DNA of 64,000 nt from Anaerolineaceae bacterium oral taxon 439 (lineage in GTDB: Bacteria; Chloroflexota; Anaerolineae; Anaerolineales; Anaerolineaceae): the NCBI GenBank assembly GCA_001717545.1, contig CP017039.1, positions 310,001 to 374,000 of the forward strand, in the 5' to 3' direction. Below the pieces are notes generated by a model. It did not search any database. It worked only from the letters and a program-made list of their open reading frames with translations, and was not told where the DNA came from. Below are positions 43,439-52,351 of this stretch, piece after piece; positions within the stretch are counted from its first letter, which is position 1, and each line of letters begins with the position of its first letter. The position numbers and the translations under genes were made by a program.

Positions 43439-43529
43439 TGAATTCAAGGAGTGGAATAACCCCGCTTGGGCAGGTTCGAGAAACATTGCAAGAATCTTCA
43501 TCATTAATTCTATAACAGTAGCATTTAAA

Positions 43530-43559
43530 AAGAAAACACCTTGAAATAGGCGTTTTCTT
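43530..43559 (-). terminator. Inverted repeat, possible minus-strand terminator
   Basis: AAGAAAAC at 43530-43537 pairs with GTTTTCTT at 43552-43559. A further CC/GG pair sits inside one mismatch. On the minus strand the stem is followed by TTTTAAAT, but no minus-strand gene remains upstream, so this may mark a lost gene. Confidence 0.4.
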
Positions 43560-43654
43560 CACTTGAAACTCCTGACGATATACGGTATCGACCCTATCGT
43601 TGTTTACTGGTTCATACGCTTCTGCGGAGTATTTTCCCTCATCCCAATCTATTT

Positions 43655-44056
43655 TTTCACTTCGGGCGGCGGATCGTCGCGATCGGCGGAAACGAGAAGA
43701 ACGCCTTCCTTTCCGGGATTAACGTTGACCGGTATAAAATTATGATCTATTCGATCGCCGGTTTTTACTGTTCGGTTGCGGCGGTTATTTTCTCCTCTCG
43801 GATCGACTCGATTACCGCGAACGCCGGGATAGGGTACGAAACGAGCGCGCTGACGGCGGCGATTATCGGCGGAGTGACCTTCGACGGCGGGAAGGGAACG
43901 GTATTCGGCGCGTTCCTCGGCTGCGTCCTGATGGGCGTTATCAGCAACGCGATGAATATATTGAAGGTTAACTCATACGTTCAGACGATTATTACCGGTC
44001 TGATCATCGTTGTCGCCGTCGTTCTCAGCAACGTCAACAATATTCGCAGGAAATAA
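43655..44056 (+). pseudogene. Sugar ABC permease remnant (RbsC-like, C-terminal 40%)
   Basis: In one frame the sequence reads GRRIVAIGGNEKNAFLSGINVDRYK and then IMIYSIAGFYCSVAAVIFSSRIDS. It continues NAGIGYETSALTAAIIGGVTFDGGKGTVFGAFLGCVLMGVISNAMNIL and ends VNNIRRK. This matches the last 130 or so residues of ribose-type permeases, including the EAA-like loop AIGGNEKNAFLSGI. The N-terminal half, the ATPase and the binding protein are absent. Upstream of about 43655 the frame reads unrelated residues, so a deletion joined foreign sequence here. ATG at 43742 could still give a 104-residue protein, but it would lack the transport core. Confidence 0.75.
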
Positions 44057-44071
44057 GGAGGAAAGGCTGAC

Positions 44072-45091
44072 ATGGTAAAAATAGCGATTATTGGCGCTGG
44101 TTTCATGGGCCAGACGCACGCGGCGGCGTACGCGGAAATTGAAAATGCGGAGCTGACGGCGATCTGCGACCGGTCGCGGGAGAGCCGCGAAGCGTTCGCG
44201 GAAAACTTCGGCTGCTCCGCGTTCGCGGATTTTGAGACGATGCTGGCGGGGGCTGAATTCGACGTCGTCGATATTTGCCTGCCGACGTTTCTGCATGAGG
44301 AATACGTCGGTCTGGCGGCGCGGGCGAAGAAGGATATTTTCTGTGAAAAGCCGTTTACGCTGAGCGTCGCTTCGATGGACCGCATGCTCGAGACTGTCCG
44401 GGAGAATCAGGTCCGGCTCTTCGTCGGTCAGGTCCTGCATTTCTGGCAGGAGTACGTCCTGGCGAAGCGGATGATCGACGGCGGCGAGCTGGGCGAAATT
44501 CGCTATGTCTACGCCGCCCGCCTCTCGGAACATCCGAACTGGGGCGACTGGTACCGGCGTCCGGAGAACAGCGGCGGCGGCCTTTTCGATCTGCACCTAC
44601 ATGACGTTGATTTCATGATCTGGACGTTCGGGGAGGTCGAGAGCGTCTACGCGGCCGGGAAAAAGAACGCGGCCGGCTGCTGGAACTATGTCAGCAGTAT
44701 CCTCAACTTCAGGAACGGGATCTCGGCGACGGTTCAGGGGGTTATCGAAATGGAGAAGGGGTACCCGTTTACGATGGAGCTTCGGCTTGTCGGTTCGGAA
44801 AAGACGTTTGATTATGTGATGCGAGCTGGGGATAATCTCCGGAACCGCGATTCCGCGCTTCGGATAACGCGGATTTATGACGACGGAGCTGCGACCGTCC
44901 CGTCGTTAGAAACGAGGGACGCGTATACGGTTGAGCTTGAGGATTTTGTCGGCTGCGTCGCGAAAAACCGGGAATCCGGATGGGTCCGGAACGAGGACGT
45001 CCGGAAGGTCCTCTGCACGATCGAAGCGCTGCGGCTGTCGCTGGAAAGCGGAGAGAAAGTTCCCGTGAATTACGGAAGGAGAAACGGATGA
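44072..45091 (+). CDS. Gfo/Idh/MocA-family oxidoreductase
   Basis: A 339-residue NAD(P)-dependent dehydrogenase. The N-terminal Rossmann motif is IAIIGAGFMGQTHAAAYAEI and the catalytic lysine lies in CEKPFTLS. The C-terminal domain shows GGGLFDLHLHDVDFMIWTFGEV with the substrate-binding histidine pair. The family acts on inositols, sugars and sugar acids. AGGAGGAAAGG precedes the start. It follows the permease remnant by 15 bases and overlaps the next gene, so the three were once one sugar-use operon. The exact sugar is unknown. Confidence 0.92.
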   Translation: MVKIAIIGAGFMGQTHAAAYAEIENAELTAICDRSRESREAFAENFGCSAFADFETMLAGAEFDVVDICLPTFLHEEYVGLAARAKKDIFCEKPFTLSVASMDRMLETVRENQVRLFVGQVLHFWQEYVLAKRMIDGGELGEIRYVYAARLSEHPNWGDWYRRPENSGGGLFDLHLHDVDFMIWTFGEVESVYAAGKKNAAGCWNYVSSILNFRNGISATVQGVIEMEKGYPFTMELRLVGSEKTFDYVMRAGDNLRNRDSALRITRIYDDGAATVPSLETRDAYTVELEDFVGCVAKNRESGWVRNEDVRKVLCTIEALRLSLESGEKVPVNYGRRNG

Positions 45092-45939
45092 AAACTGCGG
45101 TCAGCATGTTCTCGTTTGCGCAGGACGCCGATCTTCGCGAAAAATTCGCGCTGATCCGGCGCGCGGGGTACGACGGCGTGGAGCCGGTCATGAGCGAGGC
45201 GGGCTACCTGACGCATTTGTCAAGCGAGGCCGAGATTCGGAAGATTGGGAAAATCGCGGCGGATAACGGACTGGAAATTCCCAGCGTCGGCGTCTGGTCG
45301 CTTTGGGAAAATAACCCGTTGTCCGACGATCCGTCGATCCGGGAAAAAGCGAAGGCGATCCTGATACGGCTTCTTGAGGCGGCGAAGATTCTCGGAGCGG
45401 ATACCGTCCTGGCCGTTCCGGGGTATGTCGGCTGCGAATTCGCGGCCCGGCCGGAACGGATCCGTTACGATATTGCGTATGAGCGGTGTGTGAAGCTGTT
45501 TTCGGATCTGGCGAAGACCGCGGAAGCGCTCGGCGTCTCGATCGGGATCGAGAACGTCTGGAATAAGTTTCTGCTTTCGCCGCTGGAAATGAAGCGGTTT
45601 ATTTCCGATACCGGTTCGTCGTCTGTCGGCGTATATTTTGACGTCGGAAATATTCTGTATACCGGCTACCCGGAGGATTGGATCCGGATCCTTGGCCCCG
45701 CGATTAAGAAAATTCATCTTTCCGATTACCGCAGCGGCCAGGCGGGATTGGGCGCGTTCGTCGATCTTTTCGCCGGCGACGTCGATTTTATGGCGGTAGC
45801 GGCCGCGCTGAAGGAAATCGGGTACGACGATTACCTGACGTTGGAGATGCTCCCCAATTATAGGATGTTCCCCGACGTCTCCGTTTTTTCGAATCGGCCG
45901 GCGGTCGAAAAAATTCTGGAGCTTTGCCGCGCGGCTTAG
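45088..45939 (+). CDS. Sugar phosphate isomerase/epimerase family protein (AP endonuclease 2 fold)
   Basis: A 283-residue TIM-barrel protein of the xylose isomerase-like family. Metal-ligand positions are visible: E in GIENVWNKF, D in YFDVGNIL, H in IKKIHLSDYR and E in LTLEML. I start at 45088, since ATGA joins it to the stop of the dehydrogenase gene. Members often act with Gfo/Idh/MocA enzymes on inositol or keto sugars. It ends the operon at the edge of an AT-rich island. Confidence 0.9.
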   Translation: MKTAVSMFSFAQDADLREKFALIRRAGYDGVEPVMSEAGYLTHLSSEAEIRKIGKIAADNGLEIPSVGVWSLWENNPLSDDPSIREKAKAILIRLLEAAKILGADTVLAVPGYVGCEFAARPERIRYDIAYERCVKLFSDLAKTAEALGVSIGIENVWNKFLLSPLEMKRFISDTGSSSVGVYFDVGNILYTGYPEDWIRILGPAIKKIHLSDYRSGQAGLGAFVDLFAGDVDFMAVAAALKEIGYDDYLTLEMLPNYRMFPDVSVFSNRPAVEKILELCRAA

Positions 45940-46150
45940 CGGAAAGTTCACAATTTGGATGGCTTATCTGACAGCGATTCGGGGGTTTCTGGAAAAAAAT
46001 TTAATAATTTATAACTGCAACGCTTATTTCATAACACTGTTTAAGTTGTGATTTAGCATATTATATATTAATTTTTTAATGCATTTTGCATTTTTAATGG
46101 AAAAGGAGTTATTCATTATTTCTGATTACTCTTGTCGTCAAATAGTTTAA
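45940..46150. other. AT-rich junction region
   Basis: From about 45990 the base composition falls sharply to AT-rich sequence. No gene is visible up to the end of the AraC gene at 46151, and no repeat or attachment site was recognised. It is the left border of the island. Confidence 0.5.
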
Positions 46151-47137
46151 TCAATCTTTTATTAGCAATTGCATTTTATCTCTGTATTCGGTAGGCTTCA
46201 TTCCTGTATGCTGTCTGAACATATTGGATAAACTGCTGATATATTTATAACCTACCATTTTTGCAATTTGAGATATTGGTAAAGCTGTGTCTTTAAGGAG
46301 ATGCTCAGCATGTGTAATACGGCGCGTAACAATATACTGCTGAATACTCATATGGTACGCATCTTTGAATACATATTTCAGCTTAGCCTGACTCATGTAT
46401 GCAATTTGAGCAAGGAAATCTATTCTGATATCTTCAGCATAGTGATCATCAATATAATTAGACACGGATATTATGGCATCTAAATCATCATTAGGTATTA
46501 AAAAACGCCGTTGACCATGTTCTTTGTTTTGTTTTTTTGCTTTTTCGAGAATTACTGAGAGAGCTTCATTCACCTTGCTTTCATAAAACAGCTTTGCCGA
46601 TATGCCGTCTCCCATATAATTTTTGAGCTGATTGAAAATCATGACCAGTTCAGGAAAATCGGAACAGCAGTCTATCTGCCTGAATGCTTCTGAAGGATTT
46701 TCATAAATGTCAGGGTATTGTTCATTTAAATATTTCTTATAATATTCGGGCATAAGAGTAATACTTACACTATTGATAGGAATATTTTTGTGAAGTATCA
46801 TACGATATTCACTCTTTTTCCCTAAATATGCCTGGATTGTTCCGGATGTTAAGCGATGATAAGGTGTCAGTATTTCACCGGAGATGGAGTAGAAATAGCC
46901 GACACAGATATATTCCGGTTGTTCAAAAACACAACATGTATCCTCATAGTGAATCTGATCCATAATGGTAATGGTCACATATGGATTGCATTGATAAACC
47001 CAACAATATCCTTTACCAAACTCAGGATTCATTTTATAAAATTCGCCATTCGGATTAAATCCCGGAACGGGTTTACATGGAATAACGCCCCTGCCCGCAA
47101 AAATATCCCTATACATTTTTTCTAACTGTTTGCTCAT
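46151..47137 (-). CDS. AraC-family transcriptional regulator (island gene)
   Basis: A 328-residue regulator. The C-terminal 100 residues hold the AraC helix-turn-helix pair (IDFLAQIAYMSQAKLKYVFKDAYHMSIQQYI and PISQIAKMVGYKYISSLSNMFRQHTGMKP). The first 220 residues are a sensor domain with no known ligand motif. Its codon use is AT-rich, unlike the flanking genes. It is divergent from the nitroreductase gene, which it probably controls. It resembles the AraC regulator at 51376 in layout and length. Confidence 0.87.
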   Translation of the reverse strand: MSKQLEKMYRDIFAGRGVIPCKPVPGFNPNGEFYKMNPEFGKGYCWVYQCNPYVTITIMDQIHYEDTCCVFEQPEYICVGYFYSISGEILTPYHRLTSGTIQAYLGKKSEYRMILHKNIPINSVSITLMPEYYKKYLNEQYPDIYENPSEAFRQIDCCSDFPELVMIFNQLKNYMGDGISAKLFYESKVNEALSVILEKAKKQNKEHGQRRFLIPNDDLDAIISVSNYIDDHYAEDIRIDFLAQIAYMSQAKLKYVFKDAYHMSIQQYIVTRRITHAEHLLKDTALPISQIAKMVGYKYISSLSNMFRQHTGMKPTEYRDKMQLLIKD

Positions 47138-47238
47138 AAAATTCCATTTTCTCCGTTCGATAAATAATTTATGCTAATAGCTAATCACTGTCATTTTTCA
47201 TTGACGCTAAAGGTATGAATAAGTAAAATAAAAAACAA

Positions 47239-47254
47239 GTTAGATAAAACTAAC
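47239..47254 (+). promoter_or_regulatory. Inverted repeat in the AraC-nitroreductase intergenic region
   Basis: GTTAG and CTAAC separated by six A/T bases lie just upstream of a TATACA box at 47260. The position suggests an operator overlapping a promoter. It is short and so only suggestive. Confidence 0.3.
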
Positions 47255-47312
47255 ACGATTATACATTAAACAAAATAAGTTTTCAAGATTTTCGTGCGAA
47301 GGAGGAGAAAAA

Positions 47313-48068
47313 ATGGAAATCAAAAAGTATCTTTCTGCCATGAAAAAAAGATGCTCCCGCAGGAAGTATATAGATAGGCCGATTGATTTAAAGTATGTAA
47401 AAGAACTCGAAGATAGCATCGCTTTGTACAATAGAGAATCCGGACTTAATATGAAATTGATAATTGGAAATGGAGGGAAGCTTTTTGACGGGTTTCGAAA
47501 AAGCTATGGTCTGTTTGTAGGCGTTCAGAATTACATTGCCATGATTGGAAGCAAAACCCTTCCCAATCGTTTGGAAAAAGCAGGTCGTTTTGGCGAAAAG
47601 CTAATTCTTGAAGCAACTGCAATGGGTCTATCCACATGCTGGGTTGGAACAAGTTATGACAAAAATGCAGCGATGGACTTGTGCGAAAGAGATGAAGTAC
47701 TGGATTGTGTTATAACTGTTGGGTATTCAGATAAAAAACATTCGCTTAAAGAACGAATGATGGAATATGGTATGCACAGGCAGAATAAAGCTAATAAAAC
47801 TTTAACAGAAGCAGAAGAGCCTGTGCCAGAGTGGTTTAAGCAAGGGATGGATGCCGTTTATCTTGCCCCTACCGCAAGAAATTTACGGCCATTTGTATTC
47901 AAATATAAAGATGGACAGGTGACTGCTTCCATTACCGTACAAACGGAAATTGCGATGATTGATCTTGGAATTGCCAAATTGCATTTTGAATTGGGCGCAG
48001 GAACTGAAGGTTGGGATTATGGCGACGGAGGTCATTATTATTTTGGTCGTAAACGGGAAGGAAAGTGA
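47313..48068 (+). CDS. Nitroreductase-family protein (TM1586-like)
   Basis: A 251-residue nitroreductase fold protein. The N-terminal RCSRRKYIDRPID, the central YIAMIGSKTLPNRLEKAGRFGEKLILEATAMGLSTCWVG and the C-terminal YLAPTARNLRPFVFKYKDG are the TM1586-type nitroreductase pattern. That group has a tandem pseudo-dimer in one chain and may bind FMN. AAGGAGGAG precedes the start. The gene has AT-rich codon use and is followed six bases later by the EFR1 ferredoxin gene. Substrate is unknown. A flavin-linked reduction driven by the ferredoxin partner is plausible. Confidence 0.85.
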   Translation: MEIKKYLSAMKKRCSRRKYIDRPIDLKYVKELEDSIALYNRESGLNMKLIIGNGGKLFDGFRKSYGLFVGVQNYIAMIGSKTLPNRLEKAGRFGEKLILEATAMGLSTCWVGTSYDKNAAMDLCERDEVLDCVITVGYSDKKHSLKERMMEYGMHRQNKANKTLTEAEEPVPEWFKQGMDAVYLAPTARNLRPFVFKYKDGQVTASITVQTEIAMIDLGIAKLHFELGAGTEGWDYGDGGHYYFGRKREGK

Positions 48069-48074
48069 TATATA

Positions 48075-48941
48075 ATGAAAGCTGTTTTTATTGTATTCAG
48101 TCCATCAGGGCATACACTCATTGCGGCACGAAAATTCATGCATCTGCTTGAAGATAATGGAATTTCCTGTCATATGATTAACATCACAAAAAACGATAAG
48201 TATCTTCAGGACTTCACAATTACAAAAACACTGGTTAATGATCTTGGAGAACATCATCTGCTTATTCCATGTGCACCGGTATATGCCGGACACTGTGAAC
48301 AGAATATGCTCAGGATAATACGGGCGCTCACCCGGGAAAAGGAAAAACAGATACCTGCAATTCCGCTTGTGACATATGGGGGAGTGCACAGTAGCGTTGC
48401 GCTGGAAGAAATGGGTAAAGCGCTTAATGACAGAGGCTATATTCCGATTATGGGCATTAAGATTGCTGCAGAGCATACGTTGACCGCTACTTTCAAAAAA
48501 CAAATCAATCCAGGTCTGCCAGGAAAAGTTGAGGATCAAATCCTTGCAGAAGCAGCAGAAATAACGGAAAAGGTTTTGAACGACAAGATAGCTATGGTTA
48601 ATGTAGGAAAGAAACTTGCATATGCGCCGTTTTTAAAACGCATTATGTTTCGCAGTTTCAGCCAAGAAAAAATTCATGGAAAATATAAGAAAGTCGCAAT
48701 CAATACAGAAAAATGTATTGGCTGTGAGCGATGTGTTGCAGCCTGTCCTGTCAATATGTTTGCACATATTGATAACACAATACAAACGGTTCGTGACAAT
48801 AAACATTGTATTTTATGTGCTGAGTGTTATCATCACTGTCCTGTAAAAGCCATCGTACATCCATATATTGAAGTTGCAAGAAAGAGACTTTCGGACGGTT
48901 TTGCAGAGCTTGAAAACCCACAATCTGAAATTTATCGATAA
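48075..48941 (+). CDS. EFR1-family ferredoxin (flavodoxin-like plus 2x[4Fe-4S])
   Basis: A 288-residue protein. The first 170 residues resemble a flavodoxin domain (MKAVFIVFSPSGHTLIAARKFMHLL, with CAPVYAGHCEQNMLRI). Two [4Fe-4S] motifs follow at the C-terminus: CIGCERCVAACP and CILCAECYHHCP. The combination is that of EFR1 proteins in anaerobic Firmicutes, which may pass electrons between flavins and clusters. It forms a pair with the nitroreductase gene. The arrangement fits donor lineages such as Clostridia. Its exact partners are unknown. Confidence 0.85.
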   Translation: MKAVFIVFSPSGHTLIAARKFMHLLEDNGISCHMINITKNDKYLQDFTITKTLVNDLGEHHLLIPCAPVYAGHCEQNMLRIIRALTREKEKQIPAIPLVTYGGVHSSVALEEMGKALNDRGYIPIMGIKIAAEHTLTATFKKQINPGLPGKVEDQILAEAAEITEKVLNDKIAMVNVGKKLAYAPFLKRIMFRSFSQEKIHGKYKKVAINTEKCIGCERCVAACPVNMFAHIDNTIQTVRDNKHCILCAECYHHCPVKAIVHPYIEVARKRLSDGFAELENPQSEIYR

Positions 48942-49001
48942 AACTGATATCCGCTAAATATAAAATGAAAAAGTTATACCGCAAATAAATAAACGATAAA
49001 T

Positions 49002-49010
49002 TGCTATAAT
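49002..49010 (+). promoter_or_regulatory. Extended -10 box before the methyltransferase remnant
   Basis: TGCTATAAT lies directly before the remnant, with no intact gene downstream. Confidence 0.4.
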
Positions 49011-49176
49011 TAACAGAATAAATATTTATGAACAGCTTGCAACACTACCATATCTCTCCGCTTATCAGCAACTGATACAGAGTACCATCGAATTAGATGT
49101 ATTTTCTAATTTAGCGAGGCCTATCACCACAAAAGAGCTATCTGAAAAAATGAACTGGGACGAAGGTTTGTCGTCT
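49009..49176 (+). pseudogene. Methyltransferase N-terminal remnant at the island border
   Basis: In one frame the sequence reads INRINIYEQLATLPYLSAYQ and continues as IELDVFSNLARPITTKELSEKMNWDEG. This matches the dimerisation domain of SAM-dependent methyltransferases with a small N-terminal domain. There is no ATG in frame (the nearest ATG is one base off). The frame breaks off at about 49176, only 13 bases before the stop of the alcohol dehydrogenase gene. The catalytic domain is gone. The point marks the right border of the AT-rich island. Confidence 0.55.
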
Positions 49177-49188
49177 CCACGGCTCGTT

Positions 49189-50358
49189 TTACAGGCAGGC
49201 TTTATAGATTTCTACGATGTCCTCGTTCGTCAGAGCAACGAACGAGTCTTTCAGGTAACCGCCGGCGTTGGCATGCGCCGCCATCTCTTCAAAGTATTCG
49301 TCCGTGATCCCCAGCTCGCTCAGCGTCATCGGGATTCCGGTCGAGCGGAAATAGGCTTCGAGCGCGTCGATTCCGGCCATCGCGAGATCCTTCTCGTTCT
49401 CCCCAGTCAGTTCCATGACGTTCCGCGCGAAGCGGACGAACCGCGGCGTCGCCGAAGCGTCTTTTTTCAGGATATGGCGCATCCAGCGCGGCGTCAGGAT
49501 CGCCAGTCCGACCCCATGGGTAATATCGTAGTAAGCGGATAACTCATGCTCCATGCTGTGGCACGGCCAGCCGGTTCCCTGCTTCCCGTATTCCGGGATC
49601 CCGGAGCAGGCGACCGATGAATCCGCCATCAGGTTGGCGCGGGCGGCGTAGTTATCCGGCTCTTTCAGCGCGATCGGAACGTTCTTCATGACCGATTTCA
49701 GGATCGTTTCTGCGATTCCGTCGGAAAGGTCGCTGTCGTCCGTCCGCGAAAAATAGCCTTCGAAAATATGGCTCATGATATCGGCGGAACCCGCCGCGGT
49801 CTGATACGCCGGGACGGTAAACGTATACGTCGGGTCGCAGATTGAAACCGCCGGGTACGTGTACAATCCGCCCAGCTTCTCTCTGGTTTTCATATTACTG
49901 ATGACGCCGCCGCCGTCAAATTCGCTTCCCGTCGCGCTCAGCGTCAGGACGTCGACGAGCGGCAGCGCTTTGCGGAGGTGATCCGCGGATTTAACCATCG
50001 CCCAAAGATCGTCCCCTTCGTAGAAAACGCCCGCGGCGATCGCCTTGCAGCAGTCGATCGTGCTTCCGCCGCCGACGGCCAGGATCACGTCGATTTCGTT
50101 TTCTTTACAGAGGCGGACGCCTTCCTCGACCGATTCAATTCGCGGGTTCGGTTCGATCCCGGCGAGCTCGGTCGCCTTAAATCCGCCGCGGTTCAGGATA
50201 TCCATGACGGTATCGTACAGGCCGGTTTTCCGGATCGAACCGCCGCCGTAGGCGAGGAGGACCTTCTTCCCGAACGGGTCCAGCGCGTCCGCTAAATGAC
50301 GGATCTGACCTTTGCCGAAGTAGAGCTTCGTTGGAATATTATGTACAAAATCCAGCAT
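49189..50358 (-). CDS. Iron-containing alcohol dehydrogenase (BDH/YqhD-like)
   Basis: A 389-residue dehydrogenase of the butanol dehydrogenase subgroup, which reduces aldehydes with NADPH or NADH. The NAD(P) motif is AVGGGSTIDCCKAIA. Metal ligands lie in DIMSHIFEGYF and in HSMEHELSAYYDITHGVGLAIL. The start at 50358 is supported by AAGGAGAAAA upstream; the open frame further upstream is not used. It lies 49 bases after the aldo/keto reductase gene in the same direction. The pair may act together in aldehyde and ketone reduction during fermentation. Confidence 0.93.
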   Translation of the reverse strand: MLDFVHNIPTKLYFGKGQIRHLADALDPFGKKVLLAYGGGSIRKTGLYDTVMDILNRGGFKATELAGIEPNPRIESVEEGVRLCKENEIDVILAVGGGSTIDCCKAIAAGVFYEGDDLWAMVKSADHLRKALPLVDVLTLSATGSEFDGGGVISNMKTREKLGGLYTYPAVSICDPTYTFTVPAYQTAAGSADIMSHIFEGYFSRTDDSDLSDGIAETILKSVMKNVPIALKEPDNYAARANLMADSSVACSGIPEYGKQGTGWPCHSMEHELSAYYDITHGVGLAILTPRWMRHILKKDASATPRFVRFARNVMELTGENEKDLAMAGIDALEAYFRSTGIPMTLSELGITDEYFEEMAAHANAGGYLKDSFVALTNEDIVEIYKACL

Positions 50359-50407
50359 AATTTTTCTCCTTTTTTGTTCCAAAACGGGACGATATTCGCG
50401 GCGGTCG

Positions 50408-51334
50408 TCAGGGGAGCTTTTTCCCCGACGCCAGGTACAGCCGGTACCACTCATGATGCGTCAGGCCGACGTTCGTCGCGGCGCAGATATCCTTCAAGTG
50501 GCTGGGGTTCATCGTTCCGGCGATCGCCTGTATTTTCGCCGGATGACGCAGGATCCAGGCGATCGCGACGGCAGTTTTCGGAACGCCGTATTTTTCGCCG
50601 ATCTCGCCCAGCGCTTCGTTAAGCTCCGGGAACGCCGGGTCGTCGACGAAGCAGCCCTTAAAGAAGCCATGCTGGAGCGGCGACCAGGCCTGGATTGTGA
50701 TATCGTTCAACCGGCAGTAATCCAGAATTCCGCCGTCCCGGTCGATCGAGCGTTCTGTCGTCAGGTTATTCATGTAAAGCGCCTGGTCGATGAGCTGCGA
50801 CTGCTCGATTGAGAATTGAAGCTGATTGAAGACCAGCGGCTGACGGACGAATTTCTTAAGCAGCTCCAATTGGAAAACCGGGACGTTGCTGACGCCGAAG
50901 AAGCGGACCTTCCCGTTTTTCTCCAATTCGTCGAACGCCTCCGCGACCGCTTCCGGTTCGAAAATCAGGTCGGGCCGATGCAGCAGCAGGACGTCCAGAT
51001 AGTCGAGCTTCATCCGGGTCAGGCTGTCGTCGACGCTGGAGAGGATATTTTCTTTTGTCCAATCGAATTCGTTCCGCTCAAAGCATAACCCGCATTTCGT
51101 TTGGATCACGACGTCTTCCCGCCGGAGCCCGGTCCGCTTGAACGCGTCGCCGAATCGGGTTTCCGCTTCCCCGTTTCCATAGCAGGTTGCGTTATCGAAG
51201 AAGCTGACGCCGAGCTCCGCCGCCGTCCGGATCATCTCCGCGGCTTTTTCAACCGACAGCGCGGGCATCCTCATGCAGCCGAGAATAATCGCCGACGCGT
51301 TTTGCGGTCCGTTTATGACATTGATTGTTTTCAT
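50408..51334 (-). CDS. Aldo/keto reductase (YdhF-like)
   Basis: A 308-residue NADPH-dependent reductase with a TIM barrel. Catalytic tetrad positions are seen as D and Y in FFDNATCYGNGEAE, K in VIQTKCG and H in LLLHRPD. The C-terminal NADP-binding region reads IAGTMNPSHLKDI. The group resembles E. coli YdhF. Substrate is unknown. The ribosome site AAAGGAGGCAAC lies upstream of the start. It is the first gene of a two-gene operon. Confidence 0.92.
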   Translation of the reverse strand: MKTINVINGPQNASAIILGCMRMPALSVEKAAEMIRTAAELGVSFFDNATCYGNGEAETRFGDAFKRTGLRREDVVIQTKCGLCFERNEFDWTKENILSSVDDSLTRMKLDYLDVLLLHRPDLIFEPEAVAEAFDELEKNGKVRFFGVSNVPVFQLELLKKFVRQPLVFNQLQFSIEQSQLIDQALYMNNLTTERSIDRDGGILDYCRLNDITIQAWSPLQHGFFKGCFVDDPAFPELNEALGEIGEKYGVPKTAVAIAWILRHPAKIQAIAGTMNPSHLKDICAATNVGLTHHEWYRLYLASGKKLP

Positions 51335-51375
51335 GTGTGTTGCCTCCTTTGATATGAATTTATAATGCTGTTCTT

Positions 51376-52332
51376 TTAAGCGCTGATTTTATTCAACCTG
51401 TAAGCCAGCGGGAGAAGCCCCATGCTTTTTTTGAACTGAGCGGAAAAGCTGCCCGGGTTTTTATATCCGACGAGGCGGGCGATCTCCGCAATGTACAGGC
51501 TGCTGTTTGTCAACAGCTCGCAGGCGTATTCCATCCTTTTTTGCGTTACATACTCTGAAAGGGTCTGTCCTGCGACCGCTTTAAACACGTATTTGAATTT
51601 GGAAGCGCTCATGCAGGCGTCAGCTGCCAGGATCTTTAACGGCAATCTCTTTGACAAGCTCTGATTTAAGGTTGTCATGACTTCCGAAATCGCATAACGA
51701 TCCGCGGCAGAGACATTCGCGGATAAACGGCGGAGTTCATCTGCTTTTTGAATCAGATTCGCGGTCAGTTCATCGATCTTACTCCTGAAAAACAGTTTCG
51801 CACTGGACTCGTTCCCTTTAAAGCTGCGAATCTGATTAAATATGGAAGATATTTCAGGAATTGAGAAGCCATGAGGAAAAACCTGAAGCTCCGTTTTCAG
51901 GTCGATATTTCTGATTCCCACCTCCTTTTTCAAATAAGTTTCGTAATATTCCGACGCCAACTGGACCGCGATAACCTTCGCGGGAACATTCTTTTTGATG
52001 ACATACCTGCACAGTTCGTTATCGGAAGTGTGACCAATATACTGTAGTCCCGAATAAACGTCGCCCCTGAGATAACTGCGGTCCGAGTCGATGGAATCGT
52101 ACTGATGTATGCTGATGGACTCATCCGATATGATAGCGTACTCGAAATCCCGATGATATGAATGCTCCGCGATGCAGATACTGGCAAAAGCATTCAGCTC
52201 ATATATGGAAGTATACCCTGTTCCAGATTCGGAAGAAAATCGATAGGTGCTGAAGCATGTATTCGTTGGAAAACTGTTTTTTGAAAGTCTGCTGCCGGTG
52301 TGCTCGATGAAGCTTTGGTACCCTTTGTTCAA
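51376..52332 (-). CDS. AraC-family regulator divergent from the ECF operon
   Basis: A 318-residue regulator. The C-terminal helix-turn-helix pair is LKILAADACMSASKFKYVFKAVAGQTLSEYV and YIAEIARLVGYKNPGSFSAQFKKSMGLLPL. The N-terminal 210 residues have no recognised ligand domain. It is read away from the ECF gene and so probably controls it. It resembles the AraC regulator of the AT-rich island more than the one at 42407. It lies 42 bases after the aldo/keto reductase start, on the same strand, but is likely to be an independent unit. Confidence 0.87.
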   Translation of the reverse strand: MNKGYQSFIEHTGSRLSKNSFPTNTCFSTYRFSSESGTGYTSIYELNAFASICIAEHSYHRDFEYAIISDESISIHQYDSIDSDRSYLRGDVYSGLQYIGHTSDNELCRYVIKKNVPAKVIAVQLASEYYETYLKKEVGIRNIDLKTELQVFPHGFSIPEISSIFNQIRSFKGNESSAKLFFRSKIDELTANLIQKADELRRLSANVSAADRYAISEVMTTLNQSLSKRLPLKILAADACMSASKFKYVFKAVAGQTLSEYVTQKRMEYACELLTNSSLYIAEIARLVGYKNPGSFSAQFKKSMGLLPLAYRLNKISA

Positions 52333-52351
52333 GAAAAGCGCTCCTCTCCAG

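Noticed and set aside
43563-43745. A 60-codon frame before the permease remnant
   Set aside because: It has no family motif, and the neighbouring frame gives the clear RbsC-like sequence at the same place.
45940-49190. Transposase or integrase in or beside the AT-rich island
   Set aside because: Only an AraC regulator, nitroreductase, EFR1 ferredoxin and a methyltransferase fragment are present; no recombinase motif or terminal repeat was seen.
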